Assembly: GCA_964291365.2 (NCBI GenBank)
Contig: OZ220020.1
Location: forward strand, 620,001 to 684,000
Length of the DNA stretch: 64,000 nucleotides
Direction of reading: 5' to 3'
From: JBDWFY01 sp964291365
GTDB lineage: Bacteria; Pseudomonadota; Alphaproteobacteria; Rhizobiales; Stappiaceae
Part shown: positions 27,445 to 36,779 of the stretch, piece after piece
How positions within the stretch are numbered: the first letter of the stretch is position 1
Layout: every line of letters begins with the position of its first letter
The notes under the pieces: generated by a model
Databases searched by the model: none
What the model was told of the DNA's origin: nothing
What the model saw: only the letters and a program-made list of their open reading frames with translations
Translations under genes and position numbers: made by a program

Positions 27445-28784
27445 CTTCAGTATTAACTGCAAGTACGCTTCCAAATTTACTTGGTCCCGCTGCTTGGAAT
27501 AGAATTCTCCCTAATCAACCTGAACCTGAATATTTAACAGAAAATACTTTTGCCGATATTACCATTATTGGCGCAGGTTTTGCTGGACTTTCCGCAGCAC
27601 GTCGGTTGATTGAAATTGATAACTCTCTCAAAATTGTTGTAGTTGACGCAACAAGAATTGCGGAAAGTTCCGCCGGTCGTAACTCTGGATTTATGATTGA
27701 CTTACCGCATGAATTAACCTCAGAAAATTATACTGCAGCTGGTGACCAAAAATCTCTTATTTCGTTAAACCGAATGGCCATTACGTTCGCCAAACAAGCA
27801 GTTGAAGATTACCAAATTGATAAGAATTTCTTTGACCCTGCAGGAAAAATAAACGGAGCAGTGAGCGAAACCGCAATAACCCATAACCGAAATTATTCTA
27901 AAAATCTATCAGACTTAGGTGAGGAATATAAAATTCTTGATCAAAAAGAAATGAGCGAGATTACTGGTAGCAAATATTACCGTTCAGGACTGTATACGCC
28001 TGGAACAGTAATGCTTCAACCTGCCGGATATATTAGAGGTTTAGCAAAAGGTTTACGAAATCAAGGAGTACAAATTTTTGAAAATAGTCCAGTAATTAGA
28101 ATTTCAAAATCAGACAATAATTGGCAAGTAAAAAGTAAATTAGGTACCATTGAATCCAGTAAGGTAATTTTAACAGTTAACGGTCACCTTGAAAGCTTTG
28201 GGATTGAACCAGGTCGACTTATTCAACTATTTTTATATGCAGTTATGACTCCAGAACTAGACAATGAAACACTAAAAATAATAGGAGGTGAAAGACGTTG
28301 GGGTATAACACCTTCTGATCCTATGGGAACCACGGTTCGAAAAATCGACTCTGCTCAGGGCGGAAACCGTATAGTCACTAGAACATGTGCGACTGTTTTC
28401 CCAAAAATGCAACCAAATCAGCGAGCGATTGATCGGGCCGCAAATGTTATGCAAAAGAAATTTGACCACCGGTTTCCTAAACTTGCGGGACTCAAAATGG
28501 AATACCAATGGACTGGTCATCTTTGTTTAACTCTCAACTCAGTCTCTGTAGCCCGCAAAATAGAGGAAGGAGTTTATTGTGGTTGCGTTCAAAATGGTCT
28601 TGGTACTACTCGAGGTACTTTAGCGGGGATCAGTGTAGCGGAACAAGTACTTGGCAAAAACTCAGAAATTACAGATTTTTTCAGAAATGAACCACCACCT
28701 AAAAAACTTCCGATAACTCCGCTATTTAAATATGGAGCAAATTCAGTGATTCGATATAAGGAATGGCACGCAAGATTTGAATAA
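27441..28784 (+). CDS. FAD-dependent amine oxidoreductase (DadA/PuuB-like)
   Basis: 447 aa. Dinucleotide-binding DITIIGAGFAGLSAARRL (about 32-49), then SSAGRNSGFMIDLPHEL, which is the PuuB/glycine-oxidase-type FAD segment. The C-terminal part has TGHLCLTLNSVSVARKIEEGVYCGCVQNGLGTTRGTLAG for the second FAD contact. It would oxidise a primary or secondary amine to an aldehyde and feed the coupled ALDH (ATGA overlap). Cytoplasmic, no signal peptide. Confidence 0.82.
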   Translation: MTSVLTASTLPNLLGPAAWNRILPNQPEPEYLTENTFADITIIGAGFAGLSAARRLIEIDNSLKIVVVDATRIAESSAGRNSGFMIDLPHELTSENYTAAGDQKSLISLNRMAITFAKQAVEDYQIDKNFFDPAGKINGAVSETAITHNRNYSKNLSDLGEEYKILDQKEMSEITGSKYYRSGLYTPGTVMLQPAGYIRGLAKGLRNQGVQIFENSPVIRISKSDNNWQVKSKLGTIESSKVILTVNGHLESFGIEPGRLIQLFLYAVMTPELDNETLKIIGGERRWGITPSDPMGTTVRKIDSAQGGNRIVTRTCATVFPKMQPNQRAIDRAANVMQKKFDHRFPKLAGLKMEYQWTGHLCLTLNSVSVARKIEEGVYCGCVQNGLGTTRGTLAGISVAEQVLGKNSEITDFFRNEPPPKKLPITPLFKYGANSVIRYKEWHARFE

Positions 28785-29102
28785 TTGATTGCGCCACTGA
28801 TGACAATCATCTTTCAAGCTATGATTTGAATTTAAAATGCAATTGCTGAAATATTGTTCAAACTTTTTTTCTTGTAAAATTATATGTTCCAACTCGTGAA
28901 TAACTTGATTTTAAAGGAAATAACTAAATCTTTCATTTCCTAATTCATGCCCTCAAAAAAAATAAATCACAATAAGTTGGAAACACTCTTTTTAAAACTT
29001 AATTTTTTTTTAAACTTACAATTAACTGATTTAGTTCTAGTTTAAACTTTCTAACTAGAACGACATTAGTTAGTCGCAAACAATTAGTAAAAGGGAACGA
29101 AA
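28785..29102 (+). promoter_or_regulatory. Leader of the first binding-protein gene, shared with the second
   Basis: From about 28835 to 29102 this region aligns with 32684-32949 upstream of the paralogous binding-protein gene. Shared blocks are CCAACTCGTGAA, GATTTTAAAGGA, TTCATG followed by an A tract, and ATTAACTGATTTA. Inside lies TTCTAGTT (29035-29042) with AACTAGAA (29053-29060), an inverted repeat with a 10-bp spacer that is also kept in the other copy. A regulator operator or RNA leader is likely. A weak GGGAA ribosome site precedes the gene. Confidence 0.65.
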
Positions 29103-30722
29103 ATGCAAAACCCAAAAAACCAAGAACTCATGCATCGGCTTGAAATCGCAGCCCGCAAGGGTGAGATTTCTCGTCGCGAGTTCATAAACTATTCAGTAGT
29201 TGCAGGATTAACTGTAGCAACTGCAGGAGGACTATGGTCCACTACAGCAAAAGCGCAACCAAAATCTGGTGGAACTTTTAAGTGGGGAATTCATGATGGC
29301 AACACATCTGATTCTCACGACCCAGGGACCTATGTAACTCGTCAAATGATTTTTTTGGCTCACACTCATCGCAGTTATCTAACAATGATAAACGGTGATG
29401 GCTCACTGGGGCCTGACATCGCTAATAGCTGGGAAGCTAGTGCCGATGCATCACAATGGACATTTAAGCTAACCGAGAATGCATATTTTCACTTTAGTGG
29501 AAATAAAGTTTTAGCAAAAGATGTTGTTGCCTCACTAAATCATCACCGAGACATTGGAGGTCGAGAGACAACATCTGCAGCTAAAGCTCTTCTTACTGAC
29601 ATTATTGATATCAAGACAGATGGAGACTCCACTGTAGTTGTTGAACTTTCACGAGGTAATGCAGATTTCCCGTGGTTGATGACTGATTATCATTTACCTA
29701 TTTGCCCTGCAAGAGATGATGGATTGATAGACTGGGAATCTGGTGACGGAAGTGGACCATTTAAGATTGAAGAAGGCGAATTTGGCGTTCAATTCAATCT
29801 CAGTCGCCATGATGGTTGGCATTTAGAAGGTCCTTACTTTGACAATGTTGAATTGATCATATTAAGTGATCCGAATGCACGCCAAACGGCCTTAATAACA
29901 GGAGATGTTCACTCAATTTCACTTATTGAGTTAAAGACGTTAGCACTGTTACAACGGAACTCAAATATCGTCGTGCACAATATTCCATCTGCTGCTGCGA
30001 TTACAATGCCTATGCATTGCGATACACCTCCATTTGACAATGTAGATATTCGAAATGCATTAAAATACGCAATAAATCGCGATGAATTGATTGAGAAAAT
30101 TGCATTCGGTGCGGCAACAATAGGGAATGATTTTCATCATTCATCAGCACAACCCTATTGGCCAGACAATATTCCGCAACGTAGCTACGATCCTGATCAA
30201 GCAAAATCACTACTCAAAAAAGCTGGTGCAGAAAACCTATCAATTGATCTTAGTGTTGCTGACAATGTTTTTGCTGGTGCCGTTGATTTATGTGTATTAT
30301 ACGCTGAGCACGCGAAAGCAGCGGGGATCAATATAAATGTTGTTCGTGAACCAAATGATGGCTACTATGCAGATGTTTGGTTGAAAAAACCTTTCTGCTT
30401 GGTATCATGGGGAGCACGACCAACGCCAGACGTTATGTATACTCTGGCATATAAAGAAGATGCAGCTTGGAACGAAAGTCGATGGAAAAATGAAAGATTC
30501 AATGAATTACTGTTGCTTGCAAAAGCTGAACTCAAAGAAGAACGTCGCAAAGAAATGTACCATGAAATGGCTACTCTTGCCAAAGATGATGGGGGAACAA
30601 TTATTCCTTTTTTCAATAACTTTGCTTATGCAAATTCAGCTGAAATTGGAAACCCTGATCAACTAGCCCCTAGTTGGGAAAATGATGGAGCTCGAGCTGC
30701 AAGCAGATGGTGGTTTAAATAA
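29103..30722 (+). CDS. Tat-exported ABC peptide/amine-binding protein (family 5), copy 1
   Basis: 539 aa. Twin-arginine signal with Arg24-Arg25 in EISRREFINYSVVAG and a cleavage region TAKAQ near residue 51, so the protein is exported folded. The body is DppA/OppA family 5: GGTFKWGIHDGNTSDSHDPGTY, DIANSWEASADASQWTFKLTENAYFHFSG, NRDELIEKIAFG, and GARPTPDVMYTLAYKEDAAWNESRW. Same length as, and closely similar to, the protein at 32950. It follows the DapA-like/ALDH/amine oxidase genes and precedes a fatty-acid-hydroxylase-family gene. Ligand unknown; the context suggests an amino or amine compound. Confidence 0.88.
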   Translation: MQNPKNQELMHRLEIAARKGEISRREFINYSVVAGLTVATAGGLWSTTAKAQPKSGGTFKWGIHDGNTSDSHDPGTYVTRQMIFLAHTHRSYLTMINGDGSLGPDIANSWEASADASQWTFKLTENAYFHFSGNKVLAKDVVASLNHHRDIGGRETTSAAKALLTDIIDIKTDGDSTVVVELSRGNADFPWLMTDYHLPICPARDDGLIDWESGDGSGPFKIEEGEFGVQFNLSRHDGWHLEGPYFDNVELIILSDPNARQTALITGDVHSISLIELKTLALLQRNSNIVVHNIPSAAAITMPMHCDTPPFDNVDIRNALKYAINRDELIEKIAFGAATIGNDFHHSSAQPYWPDNIPQRSYDPDQAKSLLKKAGAENLSIDLSVADNVFAGAVDLCVLYAEHAKAAGININVVREPNDGYYADVWLKKPFCLVSWGARPTPDVMYTLAYKEDAAWNESRWKNERFNELLLLAKAELKEERRKEMYHEMATLAKDDGGTIIPFFNNFAYANSAEIGNPDQLAPSWENDGARAASRWWFK

Positions 30723-30761
30723 TCTGTTTTGAACTTGACTAAGTATACATTTTCAAAATAC

Positions 30762-30792
30762 GTACCACCTGAATTAATTATTTAGGTGGTAC
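30762..30792 (+). terminator. Hairpin after binding-protein gene copy 1
   Basis: GTACCACCT (30762-30770) pairs perfectly with AGGTGGTAC (30784-30792), 13-nt loop, followed by AAAAATTT. The equivalent position after copy 2 has the same stem with a compensating base-pair change. Confidence 0.8.
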
Positions 30793-30892
30793 AAAAATTT
30801 ATACGCAAATAACTATTGGTGCATACAATAAAGTACTTACACCTAGAAAATAATACAAGGTCGTTAGTTGTTTACAAAATTGGATCTTAAAG

Positions 30893-31885
30893 ATGGAACA
30901 AAAATCAAAAAAATCAACTTGGAATTACGCTCCTGAAATTCCAATTGAAGTTTCACCATTATTCTTATGGCCACCTAAACCAATTGCATGGTTAAGATGG
31001 ATTTTTCGCTATTGGTTAGTTATTAGCCCAATAACTTTAGAACTATTGGCAGCTTTTATAATCTATCAATGGTTTCAACCTTCTTGGGAAACAATGAAAT
31101 ATCTATCACTTGATTGGATGGTATTAATTTGGTTTCGAAATTTAATTTTGTTAACAATATTCGCTGGTGGACTCCATTTATGGTTTATTACATTTGCTGC
31201 ACAAGGAAAAAATCTCAAATTTGACGCACGTGACCAAAACCGAAAAAATGGTATATTTACTTTCCGCAATCAAATTTGGGATAACGTTTTTTGGTCGTAC
31301 ACTAGTGGTGTTTCAGCATGGACAATTTGGGAAATTTTATATTTCTGGGTCGCTGCGAATGGCTATGCTCCAAGAATCTCATTTTCAGAAAATCCAGTTT
31401 GGTTTTTAATTTGGTTTGCATTAATCCCAATTTGGTCAAGTTTCCATTTTTACTGGATTCATAGATTTCTTCATTGGCCGCCACTTTATCGTTTAGCTCA
31501 CAATATACATCATCGAAATATCAACGTTGGGCCTTGGGCAGGAATCTCAATGCATCCAATTGAAACGATAATCTATTTCTCGTCAATTATTATCCATTTA
31601 GTTATACCATCTCATCCACTACATGTTCTTTTCCACTTTTACATAAATGGAATTAATTCAAGCTTCGCACATTCAGGATTTGAAGGAATTCAAGTGAAGG
31701 ATAAAAAACATATAAATACCGGCGATTTCTTTCACCAACTCCATCATAGATTTTTTGAGTGTAACTATGGAACTGCCGAGATGCCATGGGATAAACTATT
31801 TGGGTCATTTCACGATGGAAGTGAGGAAGCCACAGAAGCTACGAAATTGCGCAGGAGTAAAATGTATTCAAAAACAAGTACATGA
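30893..31885 (+). CDS. Sterol desaturase / fatty acid hydroxylase family membrane protein
   Basis: 330 aa with four or more hydrophobic segments and the di-iron histidine boxes of the family: HRFLH, HNIHH and later FHQLHHRF. Members hydroxylate or desaturate lipids or small hydrophobic molecules in the inner membrane using oxygen. A weak ribosome site precedes ATG 30893. It sits between two near-identical binding-protein genes, a peculiar place for a lipid enzyme. It may act on the imported compound or may simply have been trapped by the duplication. Substrate unknown. Confidence 0.8.
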   Translation: MEQKSKKSTWNYAPEIPIEVSPLFLWPPKPIAWLRWIFRYWLVISPITLELLAAFIIYQWFQPSWETMKYLSLDWMVLIWFRNLILLTIFAGGLHLWFITFAAQGKNLKFDARDQNRKNGIFTFRNQIWDNVFWSYTSGVSAWTIWEILYFWVAANGYAPRISFSENPVWFLIWFALIPIWSSFHFYWIHRFLHWPPLYRLAHNIHHRNINVGPWAGISMHPIETIIYFSSIIIHLVIPSHPLHVLFHFYINGINSSFAHSGFEGIQVKDKKHINTGDFFHQLHHRFFECNYGTAEMPWDKLFGSFHDGSEEATEATKLRRSKMYSKTST

Positions 31886-32683
31886 GGATGTTGCATAATT
31901 CATTTATTGTATAGCCGTTTACTAAATCTCTAAACTACAACCTAAATTTTAGTTTTAAATTTTTTAATGACATTTTGTCAATTCAAAATGTGTTTCCCGA
32001 ATATTATAAATTCCGTCACTCAGTTAAATTGCTGATTTAGACTGCAAGTGATTAGTAGGGGTTGAACCCACTCCACTTACTTGAAACCGACTTAAAACCT
32101 ACCAATTGAAATATATCCCAAAACCGTAACAATATCCGGTAGTGAGTTCAAAAATATTTTATAATTTTAAATGAGAACGTTTAATCTTAACATTTACCAC
32201 CGGCACCTATATGGATACTTTAAGTTAATCACTTAAGTAGATTCACTCGAAAATCTAACCACAAAAAATTGTTCCAACAAATAAATTCAATTTTAGAAAT
32301 CTGATCTCATCAGATCGTATACGCAAACCGTCTATTTTGCTTAATGCGAATTGCAAAGTATAATTCGTGCTTACTGACTTGTTGTATTTAAACCAACTCG
32401 GTTTAATTCGCTTTCATTCACACATTTCTAACTTAATTAGCAACGTACTTTGTCGGCATGAATATAACAAACTCTCTCTTTACCTCTATTATTTTATCTG
32501 CTGTAAAGTCAATGAATTGTGTAGCAACCTATTCAAATATATTAGCAAATCACCCCAGATTTTTAGGAGTCACATAAGAAATGAAAACAATAAATTGATA
32601 CAAAATTACACCGAATCAGTTTTGAATAATAGAAAACATTGCTAATAACAATCAATTTTCAAACAACAATTTGAATTCAAAAT
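31886..32683. other. Large intergenic region, no gene found
   Basis: About 800 bp. The only long frame (32367-32645) starts at GTG without a ribosome site and its protein is rich in Asn/Ser/Leu/Tyr as random AT-rich sequence would be. A small perfect inverted repeat ATCTGAT-CTC-ATCAGAT lies at 32299-32315. Nothing else recognisable; it could be the eroded remainder of duplicated DNA. Confidence 0.45.
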
Positions 32684-32949
32684 GCGAGTACCGAAATTTT
32701 GGTCAAACTTTTTTCCTGAAAATTTAAATTTACCAACTCGTGAAAAACTCTGATTTTAAAGGACAAAACTCAATATCTTACTTCTTAATTCATGTACTTT
32801 CAAAAAAAATAAATTAAAATAAGTTGAAATCACTCTTTAAAAAACTTAAATTTTTTTTAATCTTGACGTTAACTGATTTAATACTAGTTTAAAAAATTGA
32901 ACTAGAACGACATCAGTTAATTTCAAACAATTAAATAAAGGGAAGAAAA
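32684..32949 (+). promoter_or_regulatory. Leader of the second binding-protein gene
   Basis: Homologous to the leader at 28835-29102. CTAGTT (32884-32889) and AACTAG (32900-32905) form an inverted repeat with a 10-bp spacer in the matching position, although the sequence between and around the arms has changed. This conservation of arms and spacing supports a functional operator or hairpin. Confidence 0.65.
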
Positions 32950-34569
32950 ATGCAAAACCCAAAAAATCAAGAACTCTTACATCGACTTGATGTTGCAGCC
33001 CGCAAGGGTGAGATCTCTCGTCGCGAGTTCATAAATTACTCTGTTGTTGCAGGTTTAACCGCGGCAACAGCTGGTGGACTTTGGTCTACTACCGCCAAAG
33101 CTCAGCCTAAGAGTGGAGGAACATTTAAATGGGGGATTCACGACGGTGGCACTAATGATTCTCACGATCCAGGACAATATGAGACTCGAGGTGAGATATT
33201 CTTAACACATACCCATCGCAGTTTTCTAACGATGATAAATGGCGATGGCACATTAGGACCAGACTTAGCAGATAGCTGGGAAGCAAATGCCGATGCGAGT
33301 CAATGGACCTTTAAACTTACCGAAAACGCTTTTTTTCAACTCAGTGGAAATAAAGTTGTTGCAAATGATATTGTTGCCTCATTAAATCATCACCGTGATG
33401 TTGGAGGTAGAGAAACAACTTCTGCAGCCAAAGCACTTCTTGGTGATGTGACCGATATCAAGGCTGATGGTGACTACACCGTCGTCGTTGAACTGTCCCG
33501 CGGTAATGCAGATTTCCCATGGACTATGACTGATTATCACCTTCCAATTTGTCCAGCAAATGGAGATGGCACATTAAATTGGCAATCTGGAGATGGAAGT
33601 GGACCTTATAAAATTGACGAGGGTGAATTTGGGGTTCAATTTAATCTTTCCCGACATGATGGATGGCATCGGGAGGGAGCTTATTTTGATAACGTTGAAC
33701 TTCTCATCTTAAATGATCCGAACGCTCGTCAAACGGCATTGATAACAGGTGATATTCACGCGGTTACTCTTATTGAGCTGAAAACGAAAGCATTACTAGA
33801 GCGAAATCCAAATATTGAGATCCACAATATTGCGTCATCAGGCGCGATCACAATGCCTATGCACTGTGATACAGCTCCATTTGATAATGTTGATGTCCGA
33901 AACGCACTTAAATTTGCGATCAATCGTGATGATATCATTGAAAAAATCGCATTTGGTGCTGGGACCAAAGGAAATGATTTTCATCATTCACCTGCAATGC
34001 CTTATTGGCCAGATGGCATACCGCAAAATGAATATGACCCAGATAAAGCAAAAGCACTACTTAAAAAAGCTGGTGCGGAAGGTCTTTCAATTAACCTCAG
34101 TACTGCTGATAGTGTTTATGCTGGTGCAGTTGACTTGTGCGTACTCTATGCTGAACATGCGAAAGCAGCTGGTATTAATATCAATGTTGTTCGTGAGCCA
34201 AATGATGGGTATTACTCAGATGTTTGGTTAGTAAAACCATTCTGTTTAGTATCATGGGGAGCCCGCCCGACACCAGATGTCATGTATACACTGGCATATA
34301 AGGACGATGCTGCATGGAACGAAAGTCGATGGCAAAATGAGCGATTCAATGAAGTACTTCTGCAAGCTAAAGCAGAAACAAATGATGAGCTTCGAAAAGA
34401 AATGTATCGTGAAATGGCAATTCTTGCAAAAGATGATGGTGGAACGGTCATTCCTTTCTTCAACAACTTTGTCTATGCAAATTCAACTGAAATTGGAACA
34501 CCTGAACAGCTTGCACCAAGTTGGGAAGGTGATGGAGCACGTGCAGCAAGTCGTTGGTGGTTTGCCTAA
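32950..34569 (+). CDS. Tat-exported ABC peptide/amine-binding protein (family 5), copy 2
   Basis: 539 aa, a paralogue of the protein at 29103 with the same length and a Tat signal (EISRREFINYSVVAG). Differences are mostly conservative and scattered (for example WSTTAKAQPKSGG is unchanged, while HLPICPARDDG has become HLPICPANGDG). It directly precedes the permease genes, so it is the likely primary receptor of the DppBCDF system, with copy 1 perhaps of altered specificity or expression. Confidence 0.9.
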   Translation: MQNPKNQELLHRLDVAARKGEISRREFINYSVVAGLTAATAGGLWSTTAKAQPKSGGTFKWGIHDGGTNDSHDPGQYETRGEIFLTHTHRSFLTMINGDGTLGPDLADSWEANADASQWTFKLTENAFFQLSGNKVVANDIVASLNHHRDVGGRETTSAAKALLGDVTDIKADGDYTVVVELSRGNADFPWTMTDYHLPICPANGDGTLNWQSGDGSGPYKIDEGEFGVQFNLSRHDGWHREGAYFDNVELLILNDPNARQTALITGDIHAVTLIELKTKALLERNPNIEIHNIASSGAITMPMHCDTAPFDNVDVRNALKFAINRDDIIEKIAFGAGTKGNDFHHSPAMPYWPDGIPQNEYDPDKAKALLKKAGAEGLSINLSTADSVYAGAVDLCVLYAEHAKAAGININVVREPNDGYYSDVWLVKPFCLVSWGARPTPDVMYTLAYKDDAAWNESRWQNERFNEVLLQAKAETNDELRKEMYREMAILAKDDGGTVIPFFNNFVYANSTEIGTPEQLAPSWEGDGARAASRWWFA

Positions 34570-34608
34570 TCATAGTTGAACACATTAATTCGTGCAACTT
34601 CAAAACGA

Positions 34609-34641
34609 GTACCGCCTCAATTTTTTGATTAGAGGCGGTAC
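34609..34641 (+). terminator. Hairpin between binding-protein copy 2 and permease gene
   Basis: GTACCGCCTC (34609-34618) pairs perfectly with GAGGCGGTAC (34632-34641), 13-nt loop. Compared with the hairpin after copy 1 (30762-30792) an A-T pair has become G-C on both arms, a covariation that supports function. It probably attenuates transcription into the permease genes. Confidence 0.8.
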
Positions 34642-34746
34642 AAAACTAAGTTATTGAAAAACTGTTAGAATTCAATATTTGACGTTTATGCTGAAATGGG
34701 AAGGAGAGATTAACGTATACAGCAACGTCTACTAGGAGGATTATTA

Positions 34747-35703
34747 ATGAAAGATATATTACGTCTTGTTGCAAATCGATTAGGGTTAGGATTGATTACC
34801 TTGCTAGTCGTATCTATTCTCATTTTTTTCGCTGTTGAGTTATTACCAGGTGACATTGCACAAGCTGTGCTTGGCCAAGCTGCAACCCCTGAAACACTAG
34901 CAGCTTTACGAGAACAACTAGGACTTGACCAACCAGCAGTTTTCCGTTACTTCCAATGGCTCGGAGGTGCAATTACCGGAAATTTCGGCGAATCGCTTGT
35001 ATCTGGTGAACGTGTGAGTACAGCAATTAGTGAACGATTTTATAGTACTCTTTTGCTAGCATGTTACGCAGCAATTATCGCGGTTCCACTCTCAATTGCA
35101 CTTGGAATTATCGTCGCATTATTAAGAAACTCAATATTTGACCGAGTTGCAAACGTTGCAACTTTAACTTCGATTTCTTCACCTGAGTTTTTTTTAGCCT
35201 ATATCTTGGTTCTTTACTTAGCAGTTAAAGTTAATTGGTTCCCTGCAATTTCAAGTCTAACAGGTGACCTTACGTTAGGAGAATACTTACACAAAGCTTT
35301 TCTCCCTGCACTTACTTTAGTTTTGGTCGTAACTGCCCATATGATGAGAATGACTCGAGCAGCTATTATCAATTTACTTGCATCTCCATATATTGAAATG
35401 GCGCGCTTGAAAGGTGTACCACCTTGGAAAGTTATAGTTCGGCACGCGTTACCAAATGCTTGGGCTCCAATCATAAACGTCGTCGCCTTAAATTTGGCTT
35501 ATTTAATTACAGGTGTTGTATTAGTTGAGGTTGTTTTTACTTATCCCGGAATAGGACAATTACTAGTTGATGCCGTCGCTAAGCGAGATTTTCCGATTGT
35601 GCAAGCATGTTGCCTTATATTTGCAGCAACTTTCATTTTATTAAACTTAGCAGCAGACGTGGGAGCAATATTAACCAACCCACGACTCCGACATCCAAAG
35701 TGA
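34747..35703 (+). CDS. dppB: Dipeptide-type ABC permease DppB
   Basis: 318 aa, six membrane segments. Family signatures: FFAVELLPGDIAQAVLGQAATPETLAALREQLGLD near the N-terminus and the EAA loop IEMARLKGVPPWKVIVRHALPNA. A strong AGGAGG at 34734-34739 precedes the ATG. First of three tightly spaced transport genes; forms the channel with the next protein. Confidence 0.9.
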   Translation: MKDILRLVANRLGLGLITLLVVSILIFFAVELLPGDIAQAVLGQAATPETLAALREQLGLDQPAVFRYFQWLGGAITGNFGESLVSGERVSTAISERFYSTLLLACYAAIIAVPLSIALGIIVALLRNSIFDRVANVATLTSISSPEFFLAYILVLYLAVKVNWFPAISSLTGDLTLGEYLHKAFLPALTLVLVVTAHMMRMTRAAIINLLASPYIEMARLKGVPPWKVIVRHALPNAWAPIINVVALNLAYLITGVVLVEVVFTYPGIGQLLVDAVAKRDFPIVQACCLIFAATFILLNLAADVGAILTNPRLRHPK

Positions 35704-35713
35704 GGATAAGGCC

Positions 35714-36778
35714 ATGAGTATATTTGTCATTATTTACTATACATTTTTAATTGGTGCCTCCTGTCTTGCGGCATATATGCAAAAAAGAAATATCTTCATT
35801 CTACTCTTCACTTTGACCCTAGCATCTTTTATAATGGGCATTATTGGAGGAACTTCCGCTCTTCGATTTGTTGCAGTTTCCGCTGGACTTTTAGCATTTG
35901 CAGGTGGAACAGCTTATGCTTTCAGAGAATTTTTAATTGAAATTTCCCCAAATGGTATTGGAAAAGAATTACGAACTGCACCTCTTACTGCAGCATTTGG
36001 TATGTTTGTGATATTTACTTATGCCGTGGCAGGGATATTTGCCCCTATAATCGCACCATTTAATGAAGCAGAAGTGATTTCATCAGCTTTTGCTCCACCT
36101 GATGAAATGATGTTGCTTGGTGCAGACCAACTTGGCCGAGATATGTTTAGTCGGATTGTTTATGGGGCTCGAAACTCTGTAGGACTTGCACTTGTAGCTA
36201 CTTTACTAGCATTTATAATGGGTGCTACTGCTGGACTTATTGCAGCGACAAGAGGTGGATGGCTAGATCAGACTATTGGACGAATTGCCGACATTATTAT
36301 GTCTGTTCCTTCATTAATATTTGCTCTCTTAATGCTAAGTATATTTGGAACCAGCCTTTATGTAATTGTAATTGTCGTAGCCGTCATTTATTCACCACGA
36401 GTTTTTCGACTAACAAGAGCTGTAGCGGGAAATGTGGTCGTAATGGATTACATTGAAGCAGCAAAATTACGCGGCGAGGGAACTTGGTATTTAATACGTA
36501 AAGAAATATTACCAAATTCAACTGCACCTTTGATTGCTGAATTCGGACTTGAATTCTGTTTTGTATTCTTACTAATCGCTGGATTATCATTTTTAGGACT
36601 TGGGATTCAACCTCCCACTGCAGATTGGGGATCTATGGTTCGAGAAAACGCGACCCTTATTTCCTTCGGTGAATTAACACCACTTATTCCCGCAGCGGCA
36701 ATTGCTTTACTCACTGTTGCAGTAAATTTTGTCGTAGACTGGATGCTTTATCGTTCATCAGGATTAAAGGAGATGTAA
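35714..36778 (+). CDS. dppC: Dipeptide-type ABC permease DppC with extra N-terminal membrane segments
   Basis: 354 aa. The core from about residue 90 is normal DppC (LGADQLGRDMFSRIVYGARNS, EAA loop YIEAAKLRGEGTWYLIRKEILPNS, LSFLGLGIQPPTADWGSM). Ahead of it lie about 80 residues with roughly three additional hydrophobic stretches (FVIIYYTFLIGASCLAAY, IFILLFTLTLASFIMGIIG), which typical DppC lacks. GAGG precedes the ATG, which is 10 bp after dppB. The extension may contact the partner or the duplicated receptors. Confidence 0.88.
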   Translation: MSIFVIIYYTFLIGASCLAAYMQKRNIFILLFTLTLASFIMGIIGGTSALRFVAVSAGLLAFAGGTAYAFREFLIEISPNGIGKELRTAPLTAAFGMFVIFTYAVAGIFAPIIAPFNEAEVISSAFAPPDEMMLLGADQLGRDMFSRIVYGARNSVGLALVATLLAFIMGATAGLIAATRGGWLDQTIGRIADIIMSVPSLIFALLMLSIFGTSLYVIVIVVAVIYSPRVFRLTRAVAGNVVVMDYIEAAKLRGEGTWYLIRKEILPNSTAPLIAEFGLEFCFVFLLIAGLSFLGLGIQPPTADWGSMVRENATLISFGELTPLIPAAAIALLTVAVNFVVDWMLYRSSGLKEM

Positions 36779-36779
36779 A

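Noticed and set aside
25037..28784. Hydroxyproline catabolic operon (HypD/HypH/HypO)
   Set aside because: The lyase could be HypD, but the dehydrogenase and FAD enzyme look closer to PuuC and PuuB and no hydroxyproline epimerase is present, so the specific assignment was not made.
32367..32645. 92-aa plus-strand ORF
   Set aside because: GTG start without ribosome site, random-looking AT-rich composition, no recognisable motif.
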